From the NCBI RefSeq assembly GCF_025961315.1, contig NZ_JAOQNK010000001.1:2542001-2606000 (forward strand): a stretch of 64,000 nucleotides of DNA, in the 5' to 3' direction. This DNA comes from Sphingobacterium kitahiroshimense. GTDB taxonomy: Bacteria; Bacteroidota; Bacteroidia; Sphingobacteriales; Sphingobacteriaceae. A program made the translations under genes and the position numbers. The notes beneath the pieces are model-generated. The model was not told where the DNA came from. It saw only the letters and a list, made by a program, of their open reading frames with translations, and did no database searches. Within the stretch, counting starts at the first letter, position 1. Each line of letters opens with the position of its first letter. Shown in pieces: positions 62,844-64,000 of this stretch.

Positions 62844-64000
62844 TTAAACTGAAAAAATGAGAGTAAAGGTAGTTCCTTTACCGATTTCACTTTTAACAGA
62901 AATTTCTCCCCCCATAAATTCTGTTATCTCTTTACAAAAGGCTAAACCCAAACCAATACTTCCTTGTTGATTGTATTGACTTTTGATCCGATAGAACTTC
63001 TTAAATATATTTGAAAACTCATTTTTATTTATACCTATTCCTTCGTCTCTAAAGATAATAACAAAATTCTTTTTATTTTGTTGTATTTTAATATCTAATA
63101 CTTTCCTCTTTTGATCCGAATATTTATAGGCATTATCAATTAAATTTTGAAACACACTTGTTAATAATACAGGATCTGCAAGTAGACTGGATTTGACGTT
63201 AATTTCTTTTGTTATTTTAAAATCTGCATGTTTTAATTGTGTGGATGCCACAATATTATCGACAAATGTATTTAAATCAATTTCTTCTCTTTTAAGCTTG
63301 ATTGTTTTATTTTCAATTTGACTAAATGACAATAATTTGTTCATCAAATTGTTCAGCCGATCTGATTCTTGATCCAATATGTTTCCATACATTATACGCT
63401 CTTCATCAGATAAATATTGTGCACTTTTAATATTGTTACCTGCTATTTTTATTACACTAACAGGGGTTTTAAACTCATGTGTCAAATTATTAATAAAATC
63501 ATATTGCAATTTAAACAGTCTACCATTAATTTCTAAATTACGGTAAATCAAATATAAAATAACCAATAAAATCAAATAAACTAATGAGATACCCAGCACA
63601 ACGGGCAAAAAACTACGATTCACTTCTTTTGAGATAAATGATTCGCTGGAATGGAATAACAATTTATAATCTGCCAGAGCTCCAGGTAAAAGCATTTCGG
63701 TCACATATTCTTTGACATCGGAGGTTACAGGAGCACGTACTATAGGAACGACTTCAATTCTTTCATACAGATTGGGATATATATTTTTAACATCCAATAA
63801 GGTCGGATCGACGCTAAAGACAAACATATCCTGTTCATAATTCACAATATGATCTAATTTTGTATCCATGATATCTTTATATACCAATAGATCATTGATG
63901 CGCGGAATATTGAGATAAGTAATACGACCTGGTTGCGTAGAATAGAAAACACGAAGAATGTCACGATCTGTTAATTTTGAGCTGGACTGCAATTTATCAA
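62844..64000 (-). CDS. Sensor histidine kinase (N-terminus beyond the window)
   Basis: The frame is open from the right edge to the stop at 62844, about 385 codons; the first in-window codon that could start it is a TTG at 63992, so the true start lies outside. It shows the end of a periplasmic sensor region, a membrane helix (VVLGISLVYLILLVILYLIY), the phosphoacceptor box NLTHEFKTPVSV, the N box LIDNAYKYSD, the G boxes DEGIGI and GSIGLGLAF. All are intact, so it is an active HisKA-type kinase. It is followed by its response regulator gene. Confidence 0.92.
   Translation of the reverse strand, partial: DKLQSSSKLTDRDILRVFYSTQPGRITYLNIPRINDLLVYKDIMDTKLDHIVNYEQDMFVFSVDPTLLDVKNIYPNLYERIEVVPIVRAPVTSDVKEYVTEMLLPGALADYKLLFHSSESFISKEVNRSFLPVVLGISLVYLILLVILYLIYRNLEINGRLFKLQYDFINNLTHEFKTPVSVIKIAGNNIKSAQYLSDEERIMYGNILDQESDRLNNLMNKLLSFSQIENKTIKLKREEIDLNTFVDNIVASTQLKHADFKITKEINVKSSLLADPVLLTSVFQNLIDNAYKYSDQKRKVLDIKIQQNKKNFVIIFRDEGIGINKNEFSNIFKKFYRIKSQYNQQGSIGLGLAFCKEITEFMGGEISVKSEIGKGTTFTLIFSV

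Noticed and set aside
1..64000. tRNA, rRNA, prophage or insertion-sequence elements
   Set aside because: I looked for cloverleaf-like stretches, transposase motifs and phage structural genes and saw none; a tRNAscan or IS search could still find a degraded one.

Overview
The window looks like chromosome of a low-GC Bacteroidota bacterium, most likely of the Sphingobacteriaceae (Sphingobacterium or a close relative). Grounds are the SusC/SusD pair, a sigma/FecR/TonB-receptor relay with an STN domain, many lipoprotein signal peptides, dihydroorotase and aspartylglucosaminidase of Bacteroidota type, and repeated matches to the Bacteroidota promoter (TTTG or TTG, about 20 bases, TAnnTTTG). I saw no rRNA, tRNA, CRISPR array, prophage or intact insertion sequence. 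Nearly all the sequence is coding, and many convergent gene ends share perfect hairpin terminators.

Layout. 1-9.8 kb: the end of a TamL-like outer-membrane assembly factor, head to head with a SpoU rRNA methyltransferase, then an MFS transporter, an AI-2E-family exporter, a fatty-acid/sterol hydroxylase, a GNAT and topoisomerase IV subunit A. 9.9-23.6 kb: MsrA, then an accessory block of aspartylglucosaminidase, NlpC/P60 endopeptidase, dipeptide epimerase, SusC, SusD, GNAT, M14 carboxypeptidase and LD-carboxypeptidase, ending with dihydroorotase. 23.9-33.6 kb: an orphan OmpR-type regulator, a TlpA-like lipoprotein, AlaS, two tandem universal stress proteins, an OmpA-family protein and an S41 protease lipoprotein. 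33.6-41.7 kb: an ECF sigma, FecR, TonB receptor, beta-helix lipoprotein, second lipoprotein and small protein, all on the minus strand. 41.9-47.5 kb: DEAD-box helicase, RlmB, DnaX and aquaporin. 47.5-50.4 kb: an ORF-poor stretch, a fibronectin-III-like protein and a transglutaminase-like protein. 50.4-57.5 kb: a second TonB receptor with beta-helix lipoprotein, divergent from an ABC ATPase, a His-rich FtsX-type permease and a DUF3299-like protein. 57.5-64 kb: RsmE, HlyC/CorC, pyrophosphatase, DedA, HIT, GreA and a histidine kinase/response regulator pair cut by the right edge.

Two gene sets look like systems. The first (10.5-22.3 kb) combines counterparts of B. subtilis YkfA, YkfB and YkfC, which take apart murein peptides, with a SusC/SusD outer-membrane importer, so it is probably a cell-wall-peptide uptake and recycling locus. 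The second (50.4-57.5 kb) resembles the zinc-starvation ABC genes PA4064-PA4066 of Pseudomonas and zrg of Vibrio, placed head to head with a TonB receptor and beta-helix lipoprotein over a cluster of TATGTTAA half-sites; it is a candidate metal-acquisition locus. The same receptor/beta-helix pairing occurs a second time under FecI/FecR control, suggesting that the beta-helix lipoprotein is a regular partner of this receptor type.
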